Positions 36,201-47,217 are shown, numbered from the stretch's first letter. The stretch is DNA of 64,000 bases from Lonicera japonica (GCA_021464415.1 CM038467.1:13285411-13349410), one strand, 5' to 3'. Notes: generated from the sequence alone by a model not told the origin. A program made the numbers and translations.

Positions 36201-39200
36201 CACAGCATTTAATAATGTAATGTGCTGCAATCGTCAATTATCAGCGCATATAGACAATCAGTGTATGAATCACATCAGTAAAGACAATGTCTTTTAAAAA
36301 GAACAAACCTCCATTTTTTGAAGCATATCCTTCAATTTCTCACGACGCCGTCTCCTTGCATTGTCATCTCCGTCTCCCATTTCTTGTGCAGCTAACTTGT
36401 CACTCTCTGCTACTAGTTCCCCATTACAACTTTCACAATGAAAATATTCATCTTCTGGCGAAATTAGTCGCAGTGCATCCAAGGCGGTATACCTGAACAT
36501 ACGATTATCAATCCTTTAAATTATGATAAAGTGATATTTTTGTATGTGTGGACTGTGGAGAGAGAGTAGCATAAACAGTGATAGAAACCTTCTCCCGCAG
36601 TTTGGACATGTATACTCCTGAACTGTGTTCTTGTTTTCGAGTTCATCTCTTAGCTTCTTTTTCATGCGGTGCAGTCTGTACCGCACAACATCATATATCT
36701 GCAACGGCTCTTTCGCTTTAGATATTTTCATGTTTAGGGAAAGATGAATTAATCAAGCATCTGATCAACTGAAAAATCAAGGTGGAAAAGGGAGCATGGT
36801 GTAAAGCTCCTTTTGATTTCTCCATCCCATCATATCACAATGCATAGAACCATCAAGCTAACAAAAATAAATGCAAAGTTCTTGTCAAGGGAAAAATAAA
36901 TAGATGTATATAAGGAAGCACAATAAATAATCCCTAGACAGCCCAGCATAAATTAAAACAATAAACTGATAAAGTACTCCCCTCTATCCCAAAATAAGAT
37001 CAACTATTCCTTTTTGGGATGTCCGAAATTGAGAGTCCACTGTCCATTTCAGATTATAATCAACGTACCAAAACTTAAAAGATAGGAAACAAGTTTTGCT
37101 CTAATCCATTGATTGTGATGAAATCAGTGCATTCATAAATAACGTGAAAATCAAACACAGACTCTTAATTAGAGATAGAGGGGGGATTGTTTGAAGAACC
37201 TACAAATATTATGATTCATGTGAAGAAAACAATTAACTAGAAAGAAAAATAAAAGTAAGCGTATAAGATCAGTTGATAAACAGGTACGGCACTGTGGATA
37301 ATGTATTACAAGAGAAAACCTGTGCATAGTCTAGACAACAGTAAGAGTGAGTGTGCTGCTTAATCTTTTCCTCTCCCTCTCTCCCAAACTGCTGAGCGTC
37401 TGCAGTAGCAGCTACAGCAGCACTATATATTTTTGCACCTTTCGCGGTCTGTAACAAATATAAAACACCGAAGAAATATCCCAGTGTGATGGACAGAACA
37501 GATTACAATCATCAAACTTGCCAAGGACTACCTAGTGCTAACAATCAAGAAAAAGTATAGTCTGTATATATATCATTTCATGAGTAGAAGTCGTCAAACA
37601 ATGTTAATTACATAAAAATGAGGAAATAATGGACTTCTGAAAACTAAATAGAACTCGGAAAATACCATGCCTGAATTTCATAGATACTCAGATTCTACAA
37701 GAATATGGCTTTCACAAGATATTTCTGAAAGCCAACATACCAGAGCATGTGATTTATGTGTACGCTAGGACCTAATGAAGATGATTTTATCACTAAGGGT
37801 GCTTTGATCGCACTTCCCATGGAAGTGTCCATGACCATTCATTGTACAACCGTTGCTAGTGTTTGAAAGCAGTTATTTCCCGTGGAATAATTTCCCTACC
37901 TATTCTCAAGAACAAGTACATGATGCCTACGTTTCTCATTCTCTAAACAACTTTGCTTGCCTTACCACACAAAACTTCTAATTCGTACCATTGTAACTAA
38001 GAAAACAAAGGGATGGCATGACTTTGTACAGAGTCAAAAAACAAGGGAATTTGAGACTTTTACTGCCAAAGTAATCAATACCATCTTCTCCCATTCAAAC
38101 GGCAAAGCCTTACCCCCTCATCTGCAGCACATGCACCAACCAACAAATACGTGCCAGTTGAGTTGGTGCCCATGTACAGTATGAAGCAGTGATACTCTCT
38201 TGGGGGCTCAATTTTGTGTCCGACCTTCTGCGATAAAATTCATCATGTTTTGGGAGCTAAAAATGTTGTTCTTTTTAAAGTAAAAATGTCCAAAGTACTT
38301 CTTTTCTTTTCCTTTTTTCATATTTTGATTAACACATTAAATCTAGAATAAATTACAGGTGTATTTTGATGTATTTCGATTAAACTTTTCTTAATGTATG
38401 TTGACTCATTGCAAAATTGGATCAGTTTAACTATTTTAAGCTAGAGTAACACATTAAATATAGAATAAATTACAGGTGCGTCCCCAAGGCGGCTTTCTTT
38501 TATTGGGTGGCTCAAAGGATTTTGTGTTTCCATTCTAAAACTTGATGAGAGGAAATATCTTGTCAAAAAGAGTTTCATGTGTAGAAACATAACTGAAAGT
38601 GTGAACCATATCTTCTCCACTGTGAAGTTGAGAAAGAGTTATCAAAATATTTCCATGCTCCCCGTAAACTCGGGTACTATGTTGGTACATGTATTTTATT
38701 GTACCTCCTTCCTGTGGTCCCGCGTGACAAACTTTTCTTCCTCTAAAAATCGTAGGGTCCGGCGAAGTTGCTTTGTGTGCAGTTTTAAGTCCTTCGCCAA
38801 ATCTTCTTCTCTTACCCACTGACGCCTGAAATATACGGCCAATATACAGAGTTTAGACACCACAAGCCATTGTTATAAACACCTTACCGCCCACTACTCC
38901 AATGGGCGTAACCAGGAATTTGACTAAGGGGGAGCAAATATAGCATCAAAAGAAAATTTTAATTAGGAGAAAGAAAGGGGAAATGAGTACTACTACTATT
39001 ATTTTTTTTGAAAATAAGAAGGGGTGCAAAATAGCTAATAAATGTATTTTCTAAAATTTTGTAGGGAAAATTTAACATTAAAAAAGGTCAAATTTTCAAC
39101 ATTAATGGGGGGCAATTGCCACACCTTGCCAAAGTATGCATCCGCCCCTGCACCCCAACCCCGCAAACCATATACCAACCAGCTATTGACTGAAACAGAG

Positions 39201-40245
39201 CTACACAGAAGCAATGGGTGTTTAGCGATTGCAATAGCAATACTCTGTAATATTAACTAAAAACCCTCAACAGCTCTTCAAAAGCTTGCACGTGCATATG
39301 TCTAACTGTGTGTCTACTAGTTTAAAAATATAGGTTAAAGATATGAGAGTAAAGAATCCAATTTGCACTTCCTGTAACTTTATCGAGCCAATAAATCTGG
39401 AACATGTGAAATAAAGCACAAAATCTCATTCTAGAGCATTAAAGCTTTCTAAAATGGAATATTAACACGACTAAGTAACACTCACGCATAACCAACATAA
39501 AAACACACAACCACCAGTCACTCCGTAAAAGGGTTGGCAAATTTAACCTTATTTTATGATTCTAGTTATTTTGCAACTCTATCGTCTCCATATGGTCCGT
39601 ATCAGACTATCAGTGCACGCAAATATGAAACTTCTAGATTAGCAGGACTGTTAAGTTTTAACCCCTTCCTAAACCCTCACCCCCAAATTCTCCACCAAGT
39701 TGTTTCCCACTGCACAGTAACAACCGATTATCGGATTCTACACATTGAAACACAGCAGTGTAGATAAATTATCTTGTCCAAGGGTGATTAGACGTACTAA
39801 TTACTTCACATATCTTATAAAACCTAGTCCACTTTGAATTCAACGGTCTGCATAATATACTCAGTTTGGAAGTCAAATTAAGTAAATATCTAAAGTAAAA
39901 GGTATAAATGGAGAAGAACCTTGTGAGAGCGTCAAGTACAACCACAGCAATTCCTCTGTTATCACACCTCCCATTCTTGGGCTGATTATCTCCTTTCGTA
40001 GTTACGGCATCGTAAAACGCCCTTGCAGCAAGCTTCACCAAACTATCCAAATTGATAACATAAAAAGGAGGAAAATGAGAGATTTCGAAATCAGAGCAAT
40101 TGAACAGAGAAAAACGTCATTATGAACTAAGTGTCAGAAGAGCCGTGAGAAATTCCCGTCGAAATAATCAAATAAAGCTAAATGGAGATAACACAAAAAC
40201 AGATCAAATCAATATAGTTTACCGGTTGAATGGCTCGACGCTCAT
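33207..40245 (-). CDS. TFIIE-alpha: Transcription initiation factor IIE subunit alpha (473 aa, ten coding exons)
   Basis: TFIIE-alpha pairs with TFIIE-beta in the RNA polymerase II pre-initiation complex and recruits and stimulates TFIIH in the nucleus. Coding exons (minus strand): 40245-40223, 40042-39920, 38825-38705, 37448-37320, 36698-36589, 36492-36309, 35526-35323, 34849-34628, 34539-34329, 33301-33207. Together they give 1,422 nt with every junction in phase. Residues about 8-115 hold the winged-helix region (VVLDALTRRQWVREEDLAK; HTKQLRRTLRFLEEEKFVTR). A C4 zinc ribbon has Cys163, Cys166, Cys188 and Cys191 (C-x2-C-x21-C-x2-C). A charged helix follows (REKLKDMLQKME), then LGYGGTPMPFLGETKVEV and PPWMIKQGMNL. 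The C-terminus is acidic (EEDEDEIDWEEG). The length is close to the usual plant size. All introns are GT-AG except intron 8, which needs a GC donor. The start MSVEPFNR is the first ATG after a leader with a telo-box. It appears complete and functional. Confidence 0.96.
34540..34627 (-). other. GC-AG intron (intron 8 of TFIIE-alpha)
   Basis: Exon 8 ends ...AATTTACAG, followed by GCTTGT instead of GT. The next exon starts GATGAATAC after TTGTAG. Only this junction keeps the frame (NLQ-DEYFKAYY); the nearest alternative GT, four bases downstream, creates an immediate TGA. GC-AG introns are a known minor class handled by the major spliceosome, normally with a strong CAG before the GC, as seen here. 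Confidence 0.75.
36975..37187. mobile_element. Stowaway-like MITE inside TFIIE-alpha intron 4
   Basis: The left end TACTCCCCTCTATCCCAAAA and the right end (complement CCCCCCTCTATCTC) form imperfect inverted repeats of the Stowaway type, with the typical sub-terminal wording TTTTTGGGATGTCC. It lies between exons 4 and 5 and does not touch the splice sites. Confidence 0.55.
38903..39150. mobile_element. Small MITE inside TFIIE-alpha intron 2
   Basis: Imperfect inverted ends: TGGGCGTAACCAGGAATTT at the left, and at the right a complement reading AGGGGCGGATGCATACTTTG, with an inner GGGGGGCAATTGCCACAC motif. Such CAGGGGCGGATCC-type ends are widespread in dicot introns. The boundaries are approximate and the superfamily was not decided. 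Confidence 0.4.
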
Positions 40246-40272
40246 TTTTTTCGAATTAATCTGCAAATTCTA

Positions 40273-40281
40273 AAACCCTAA
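40273..40281 (-). promoter_or_regulatory. Telo-box (AAACCCTAA)
   Basis: The motif sits 28-36 bp upstream of the TFIIE-alpha ATG, in the leader or at the start region. Telo-boxes are common in plant promoters of translation, replication and basal transcription genes. A TGGGCC site lies further upstream. Confidence 0.6.
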
Positions 40282-40480
40282 TTAGTCGAGAATGAGCAGA
40301 GTTGCCATTGGGGAAAATGGATTTTAAACAGAAAAAACTGATTTATTTATTTTTCTTTGGGAGAAATATAGCGGGACTTTTATCCCCCGAGTCGGTTCTT
40401 CAACTTTATACCCCAAGTTTCGGACTCTTAGGAGAAGTTCGAATGTTTAGGTCTAACATCGACCGCCTTAGAGAAGGCCC

Positions 40481-40486
40481 GGCCCA
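40481..40486 (-). promoter_or_regulatory. Site II element (TGGGCC) of TFIIE-alpha promoter
   Basis: Reads TGGGCC on the gene's strand, about 240 bp before the ATG. Site II (TGGGCY) together with a telo-box is a known pairing in growth-linked housekeeping promoters, recognised by TCP factors. Binding here is inferred. Confidence 0.45.
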
Positions 40487-40499
40487 GTTCAATAAGTAC

Positions 40500-40805
40500 T
40501 CGCTTTTATTGTTTTAGTTCAATAAATTATCTTATTTATAATTATTTTATTATAAATTAATTAATTATAATTATTTTTATTTCAATAAAAAAAATTATGG
40601 TATGATTTTTTTTCAAATAAACTTATATGATATTTATAAATTATTTAATTTCAACTTTATCTTTACGTCTTATGATTTAATATCTTAAGTATTAACTTAA
40701 ATTTATAACTTTATATATTAGTTTAATCTTGTAATAAAACAATCAAATTAGATAATTTACCAATTAAACAATTTTAAATTATTCAATTCGTAAATTGGAC
40801 GAGCT
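40500..40805. repeat. Dispersed AT-rich repeat, copy 2
   Basis: Partner of 27,030-27,355 in the same orientation (shared middle TATTAACTTAAATTTAT and closing GACGAGCTC). It borders the upstream edge of the TFIIE-alpha promoter. Confidence 0.55.
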
Positions 40806-41380
40806 CTTAATTAAATTCCAAATGAAATTATTTAATTTGTTTAATTCGTGGAAAAAAATATTTGTTTAACCATTAATCAAAAAGTTAGAATAATGTTAGT
40901 TAAAAATTGGAAAAATAAATGTGAAAAATGTTCTAAGTCCGAGTTAAATTCAAAAACTGCCAAGCTTACGATATAATTCGGCACATGAACTTTTAGTGTA
41001 ATGTAAAAATATAACTCTTATGCCCTTGGGTGAGAGGTTAAGAGGTTCAAAATTCACACAAAAAGCTTAATTTTCTAATTTCAATTGAAAGCATAGCTTT
41101 TTTATACGAATTTTGACGGGAATCATATCTTCATACATTTAGTTGACCGTATAAATTAAAATGTCAGTTAGTCAAATCATCCACCCTGAAATAAAATGGA
41201 GAAGATTAGAAAAAAGATGGAAGTTGGAAATACTAATTGGGGGATGGGAGAGAAAAAGGAAAGAAATGGTGATTGCCTGAATTCCAATAAAGGTTTATCC
41301 TTGATTTTATGTTTTACATTTATTTATTTTTAGTATAAGTAGTACTCGATTTTAGGAGGAAAGAAAGTGGGTGCGTCATA

Positions 41381-41535
41381 ATTTTTTTTTTGAACAACAA
41401 AGCAAAAGGGAATCAACTTGACAAAGCTAACAGAGAGACAAGACGAGGAGGGGGACATCTGACCCAATCTCCATTTAACAAATTTAGACGAGCCCTCGAA
41501 GCGACCCAATGAGCTGCTCGATTTTTACATCTGTT
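41381..41535 (-). pseudogene. Very short 5'-truncated LINE 3' end
   Basis: On the minus strand one frame reads CKNRAAHWVASRARLN, then GDWVRCPPPRLVSLLA and a stop. This is the C-terminal pattern of the RNase-H-like tail of plant L1 ORF2 proteins (N.aAHwvA.....W...pP..L..L). About 30 bp later an A-run follows (T-run at about 41,382-41,391 on the plus strand), the expected poly-A tail. It is a dead-on-arrival copy of about 150 bp. Confidence 0.65.
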
Positions 41536-44013
41536 AATAAAAAAGAAAGAGATATTACTCTCATAATTCAAACATAAAATCTCTTGGTTCTAATTCAGGT
41601 TTTTTATCACTTAATTTGTGCAACTGGATATTCTTTATTGTTAGTTTTATGTGAGCGGATGAGTGAATTTATTTTTTATTTTTATTTTTTAAATGAATGA
41701 TTGAAATACAAACGAAAAGTAAAAAATAGGATAACAATTTAAGAAATACTTCAATTTTTAAATTAAGTTATATATCGATGTGATATATCAATACTAATGT
41801 GACGTTGCTAAAAGGTAATTACAATTTTTGCCCTTACCCTGAGAAAATTATACACTTGAGAAGAAACTCCTTTCTTTTTCTTTTTTCTAACATGTCAAGA
41901 AAAATATTCAAAGAAATAAAGACTAGACATAAATACATTGTTATTTGAACTATTTAATCACAAACATATTTTCTCATGTTACATAAAAAAACATCTTAAA
42001 GGCAACTCTCAAGAGAAAAGATTCCTTGAATATTACATTGCACAGATTGCCTAAAATTTACCATATTCATTGAAGAAGTTATAAATTATATGCATGCTGT
42101 TTGATAGGTGTTAAGTAATAAAGTTTAAGAATATAATTTTTATTTAAAATCAAATAAAATAAAATTTAAAATATTCTAATTAATGTCCCTCCTTTTTGCC
42201 CTAGCGTATTCAAGTTTAACACATGTGATTACACTAAAAATCTATTTTTTGTGATTATAACTCATTATGCATTTACATCGCATTTCATTCTCTTCTTTTT
42301 TCTAATGCAAATGTTGCATCCAGTTTCTTCTAATACATTATTACATTGGAGATGTTCTTAACCACGATACATTTGTTTTCGACCATAACTTAAAGTAAAG
42401 CAACAAAAGATAGAATATGATTCAAACTCGTCTTGTTATACTCGTACAATATTGGACAACAGCCTTATCACTATTAGCGTACTCTTTGTTCTCATAAAAA
42501 TGAGGTCTTGTCGTCCAAGAGATTTGTATGTAGTAAAAGTATAACCTCCCCCATATTCGTAGGAGTGGACTAATTGTATAGCTTGTATGAAAAAATAAAT
42601 CATTATTTGTATAAATGTGTACCATACCACTAGTATACATGATGCATGCCACTAGCTAGCATTTATACAATTTATAGAAAAAATATATTTACTATTATAT
42701 AAAGTCGAAAGGCATTTTGATGATTTTGAAGCCGTATCAAGTTTTCAGTTTTCCTATTTTGCCCTTGTAGCCTTTTATTCATTAAAAATTATAAAAATGT
42801 GTAAGCCATAAGATTCAAATTCTCGCATTTAGACTCTCAATCACTATGCTGCATATTAGTTCTACTATAGTACATATTAGTTCTTTAACAATTTTTTCTT
42901 TAAATTAATTATACCTAAATCATAGATATATATACAGAATTTAAGCCATCAATACAGTCTCTCAAATGTCTTAGTTAACTACAAGTAAATTGGTCCATCT
43001 CTTGAATTGTAAATATTTATCATAAAAAATTGAAGCGGATAAGTCAAATTATGAATCAACAACCACCACAATAGATGGATATACACCACCATATATAGTA
43101 ATGGTGGACAAAAATGAAGGATTCAACAAACATGTTTACATGGGTCGAACCCAAGACCTCCTTGTTATCATGATAGGGGGAATGCACGTGGGGCATAAGG
43201 GCGTTGGCAAATTAATCCATGTTTCAAATAAGAAATTACAAAACTTTTAAAGGTGGACAAAAATCTTGGTAGCTTATAAAAAATAAAAATACAATTTTAC
43301 AAAAAATAAAATTTAAAGGTTGATTCAACAATATCAAAAATTAATTAATTACCCGCCCAAATCACCACATTTTGAAATAGCAACTCAATAAATTGAACCA
43401 TTATTTTCAAAATTAACAAAATATATGTACTCCAAACATTTCAAAATGAATAATTCTTATTTAATTTTTACACTTTTAAGGAAAGTACTAAAATTAGCAT
43501 AGTGAACGTTAAGAATGAGGGTTTAATTTTGAGCCGTCCTAAATTGAAACTGAGATGGATAGTGTATGATTATTTCCATAATAATTTTTATATATTCCTC
43601 TCATAGCATGATAACACCTTAACCACATTTTAGCTAATTTGACCAATGAGTAATAGTTAATTTTTGTAGTTAAATATTATAAGGTATAAAATTTAAAATT
43701 TTGATTCTTGAAATCAAATGATTTTGGATATTTCAAAATGAAGAAAATAAGGATCGATTAGAGAGGGTTTGAGGGGAGAAAAATGAATTAAATGAATAAA
43801 TTTTTTAAAGTTAGTAATATTACATACTATATATTACTTGTGCCGGAGGGCATGGTGAAATAAAAAAATAAAATAAAAGGTATTGCATCGGATGCTAAAA
43901 AAAAACAATACACAATACTTTAGTAGTTACCTAAAATATACATTCATAATTCTATATAAAAACACATATAAAAATAAAATTACAAAATAAATAAATTCTA
44001 GATTTGCTATTGC
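41536..44013. other. Intergenic, AT-rich, no gene recognised
   Basis: No coding sequence. At 42,692 ACTATTATATAAAGTCG resembles a Helitron 5' end, but no matching 3' terminus was seen. 44,009-44,013 (ATTGC) is the left target duplication of the LTR element that follows. Confidence 0.5.
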
Positions 44014-44865
44014 TGATGGTGTCAAAATCTAGAAATAGATAATTAACCAATCAATAAGCGAATATCGGTGAATAAAAAAATAAATGCGGCGCAATGATGA
44101 ACACGTGATTTTTTTTAAGGTAGGTTCTCCTGGTAGCGCTTATGCTATTCCAGTGGTACGTCCTCCTTTTGTGTGTGCTTGCTTTGTATTAGCTCAAAGG
44201 CGATCAATTTGGGTGATAATACAACCTATCAACTTTTCTCTCTCTATATAATTTCCTTAATTCTATTTATAAGTATAGAATTAGGATTACAAATATTTCA
44301 ACAGAATAAATAATAAACTGTGTAGGAGAGAGAGTGTATAAGGGTTGTTGGTATTTTTTGGAGTATGAAAATAGAGAGTATATGACTCTTCTATTTTTTT
44401 TTGGTGTAAAAATAGAGGGTATAAGACCCTTCTATTTTTTGGGGTATGAAAATAGAGAGTATATGACTCTTCTATTTTTTCTCGAATTGGCTTGTATTTA
44501 TATTGCCAATGGCTTTATATCTCTTGGAAGAGATAAATGGATCTTAAGAGAGAAAGAAGATATGTTTTTTGGTGTGGTTTGAATGAATGAATGAAGGTGG
44601 TATTTATAGGTAAAATCTAGAATGGTAAAAAAGTAAATTTGATGAAAATGAGGGGCAAAAAGGTAATTTTACAAAGGTGAGTGGATGTAAGTGGAATTTG
44701 AGTGGAAGTTAATGGAGGTGAGTGGAATTTGAGTGGAGTTGAGTGGGATTTTTAGTGGAGGTAAAAATGAGATTTTACCGGGGGTAAAAAAGAGATTTTA
44801 CCGGGAGTAAAAAATGTTGAATTTCCTTTGTAGGCCAATAGTAAAATTAATATTTAACCCCATCA
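44014..44865 (-). repeat. 3' LTR (element orientation)
   Basis: 852 bp, TGATGG...CCATCA. It contains three near-copies of a segment with AAAATAGAG...TATGACTCTTCTATTTTTT (about 44,360-44,480) and a GAATGAATGAATGAA run before the TATA box at 44,601-44,608 (minus). Short G-rich tandem wording (GAGTGGA.TTT.AGTGGA) lies at about 44,680-44,760. Confidence 0.93.
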
Positions 44866-44881
44866 ATTGCCCCCTATCCTT
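44866..44881 (-). promoter_or_regulatory. Polypurine tract
   Basis: On the minus strand this reads AAGGATAGGGGGCAAT, directly before the 3' LTR. Purine-rich, as needed to prime plus-strand DNA synthesis, and it confirms the minus orientation. Confidence 0.75.
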
Positions 44882-45015
44882 ATCATTTATGCTGAAAGCT
44901 GAATGTGAAGGATAAATATTTTTGCCGGATAAATGGTTCGGCTCAAAGCTAAGGTGTGAGAGCGGGTAACATGTAAAGCTAGCTAGACTTTGATCATTGG
45001 TCTTTAGAGTTTCAG

Positions 45016-45250
45016 AACATCATTGTGTAAGGCTGGCTAGACGTTGATCTCGAGTCTTAGTTCAAGAACGTTAGATCTCGGATGCTAGTCGTTGAGCTCA
45101 AAACATCAATGTGTAGAGCTTTTAGAGCTTCAAAACATCATTGTGTAAGGCTGGCTAGACGTTGATCTCAAGTCGTAGTCCAATGATGCTAGATCTCGGA
45201 TGATAGTCGTTGAGCTCGAAACATCAATGTGTAGAACTCGTTAGACATTA
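45016..45250 (+). repeat. Tandem duplication, period about 118 bp
   Basis: AACATCATTGTGTAAGGCTG starts at 45,016 and again at 45,134. The following text (GACGTTGATCTC, GATGCTAGTCGTTGAGCTC) repeats with changes, and a third partial copy of the GTCGTAGAGCTCG part lies near 45,260. It is located upstream of the LBD ORF and could be part of its control region. Confidence 0.75.
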
Positions 45251-45349
45251 GATGCAAGTCGTAGAGCTCGGAACATTAATATGTAAAGCTGACCAGATTT
45301 TGATCATAAATAATTTGATTCTACTCGGGCCTTTTCCAACACATATATA

Positions 45350-45690
45350 TTTTCTTTTCTTTTTTTCTTTTTTTTTTCTTTTCTTTTTTCTTTTCTTCTC
45401 TTTTTTTTTTCGCCCGTCTTTTCTTTTCTTTTTTTCTCTTTTTTTTTTGCACCTTTCTTTTCTTTTCTTTTTCTTTTGTCGGCCTCTTTCGGCCGTTTTT
45501 CGGATCCTGTCGGTGGCTCCTCTATCTCTCTCTTATTCCCCTTCTCCCTTCTTCCTTTTCATCTTCTTCCCCCTCTTCATCTCCCTCTCCCTCTCCCTCT
45601 CCTTCTTCGTATTCCTCTCACTCTCCTTCTTCGTCTTCCTCTCCTTCGAGACCCAACCCCTTTCTTCCATCACCATCCCTTTCCTCCAAC
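45350..45690 (+). promoter_or_regulatory. Long pyrimidine-rich leader of the LBD ORF
   Basis: About 340 bp almost free of purines on the plus strand (TTTTC repeats, then CTCCCTCTCC repeats). It follows an ACACATATATATTTTC box at about 45,340 that could be a TATA box. It is probably the 5' UTR. An in-frame upstream ATG at 45,252 would add 149 residues of F/S/L/P-only sequence, which I judge untranslated. Confidence 0.45.
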
Positions 45691-45698
45691 GCCAAATA

Positions 45699-46523
45699 AT
45701 GTCAAACACTCCATTTTTTTCAGGTCGTCCATGTGTGGCTTGTGCTCATAGCCACAAGAGATGTCCTCTAGCTTGTGATTATGCTAGAATATTTCCGAAT
45801 GTGATTGATCGTGAGGACTATCACACAATCTTCACTGTTTTCGGGGTGAGGAATGTTGCATCTTTTTTGCAACATGTCCCCGAAGATCAACTTCTCGAGG
45901 CTCTTAGATCGTATCTTCTTGAAGCCACGGCGAGGATTGAGAATCCCGCTAGAGGCTGTACTGCTCTTCTTGCTTCTTTTGAACAGAAGGTGGAAGAGTT
46001 ACAAGCACGGGTGACGGCTTTGGAGGCTCGATCAGAAAGGGGGTTTTCTTGCGTTAACCCGTTATGTTCCTTCACTCCTCTTGGAAGTTCCTCGAGGTTT
46101 CCTTTGTCGGTAGAAAATAGCATGCCTGCTGTTATTCCGACTGTCATGAATCTTTCAGAACCTGCTCCCGGAAGTTTTTTAAGGCTCCTTATGTCGGCGG
46201 AAGAGATTGCATCTGAGATCCCTCCGCCTACCGTGAATCTTATAGAAAACGGGACTTTTCTGACTGAAGTGAGTTTGCCGTCATTTCCGAATCCGTCCTA
46301 TGACCAGGCTACATTGGACTCCGTTTACCAGGCTGTCTCGGGAGGTTTTTTATCGCAATCTTCGCTAGATGATTTTGTTGCGGATTTTGCCGAAACAACT
46401 GGCCATGACTGGTCAGCTTCGGGGAATATCCGCCATGATATTTTTGATTTTTCTTCTTCTGATTTAAGTACTATTTGGAATCTTGATGCTGATGATTTTC
46501 AGATTCTTCAGCCATTTTTTTGA
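45699..46523 (+). CDS. LOB-domain (LBD/AS2-like) protein, 274 aa, inside the LTR element
   Basis: LBD proteins are plant-only DNA-binding regulators of organ boundaries and other development. Residues 12-26 form the zinc-finger-like block C12-x2-C15-x6-C22-x3-C26 (CVACAHSHKRCPLAC). IFP at 31-33 and the GAS-like block (YHTIFTVFGVRNVASFLQHV, 41-60) follow, then LLEATARIENPARGC (73-87), with the usual Pro83 and Cys87. A leucine/valine heptad helix runs over residues about 88-112 (FEQKVEELQARVTALEA), as in class I members. The order and spacing match the family, but the sequence is divergent (KFLRRKC and APYFP are altered). The C-terminal 160 residues are acidic, Ser/Phe-rich, ending DADDFQILQPFF, and could be an activation domain. 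The frame is intact with no intron. It lies antisense to the host retrotransposon. Start chosen at MSNTPFF, just before the domain. Confidence 0.88.
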   Translation: MSNTPFFSGRPCVACAHSHKRCPLACDYARIFPNVIDREDYHTIFTVFGVRNVASFLQHVPEDQLLEALRSYLLEATARIENPARGCTALLASFEQKVEELQARVTALEARSERGFSCVNPLCSFTPLGSSSRFPLSVENSMPAVIPTVMNLSEPAPGSFLRLLMSAEEIASEIPPPTVNLIENGTFLTEVSLPSFPNPSYDQATLDSVYQAVSGGFLSQSSLDDFVADFAETTGHDWSASGNIRHDIFDFSSSDLSTIWNLDADDFQILQPFF

Positions 46524-46670
46524 GTGACTAGATAATGTGTATCTCTAGTGAGGGTTTTGTAAAAGTATTCCGGAGATGCTCCACTTGTGATTGTTTAAAG
46601 CATGGCCCTTATATGTTGATAGCAATTTCTTCGAAATCCTTGGTTTCTTAAAAGGAAAATTTGCTCTTTT

Positions 46671-46811
46671 TGCTAAGTTTTGAGTAGAGTCTTGCTCCTT
46701 TCTAACTTAGGCATATTTGCTAAGTTTTGAGTAGAGTCTTGCTCCCTTCTAACTTTAAGCAAATTGCTAAGTTTTGAGTAGAGTCTTGCTCGCTTCTAAC
46801 TTTAAGCAAAT
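46671..46811 (+). repeat. Three tandem copies of a 47-bp unit
   Basis: Starts at 46,671, 46,718 and 46,765, each opening TGCTAAGTTTTGAGTAGAGT. The copies differ at a few bases. Located about 150 bp after the LBD stop, probably in its 3' UTR. Confidence 0.9.
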
Positions 46812-47217
46812 TCTGACAATTTTCTCATTTATTACCAGGATTTTTTAAAATCTTGGTCTCTGACCAGTGGTGCAGTAGTAGATGATCATTCTCAGCCAGG
46901 TCTATTTGGGTTGAGGTGGTTCTGCTGTTGTCTAATAGACTTCAAAATTGCATTCGGCTTTGTGGAAGTTTGATATCCGCTGAAAATTTCTTTAATTTCT
47001 TTCTTGTGGTTTGTCGGATGAACTTGATAAAAATTACATTCAATTGTAATTTTTTTTTGGAAGCTCACCAATTTTTCCTACAATAAATATTATTGATCGT
47101 AAGAAAATTATACAACTTTAGATATATTAAAATAAAGATAAAAAATCATGTATGAGTTATCAAAAAATAACTTATCTCTTTTTTGGATTTTATCCCCTTG
47201 GATAACCGGATTTTTGA

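Noticed and set aside
37957..39260. Several open frames of 70-94 codons on both strands within TFIIE-alpha introns
   Set aside because: They lie in introns or overlap exon 3 in the wrong frame. None shows a domain.
42692..43210. Helitron-like start ACTATTATATAAAGTCG
   Set aside because: No TC immediately before it in the expected form and no hairpin plus CTRR end downstream.
44866..44885. Reading the LTR element in plus orientation
   Set aside because: The sequence after the left LTR does not start with TGG and is pyrimidine-rich, whereas the minus reading gives a proper PBS, PPT and LTR TATA box.
45252..45698. In-frame upstream extension of the LBD ORF (149 codons)
   Set aside because: The extension consists almost only of F, S, L and P from a pyrimidine-rich simple sequence. 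The LOB domain starts right after the ATG at 45,699, so the extension is better seen as 5' UTR.
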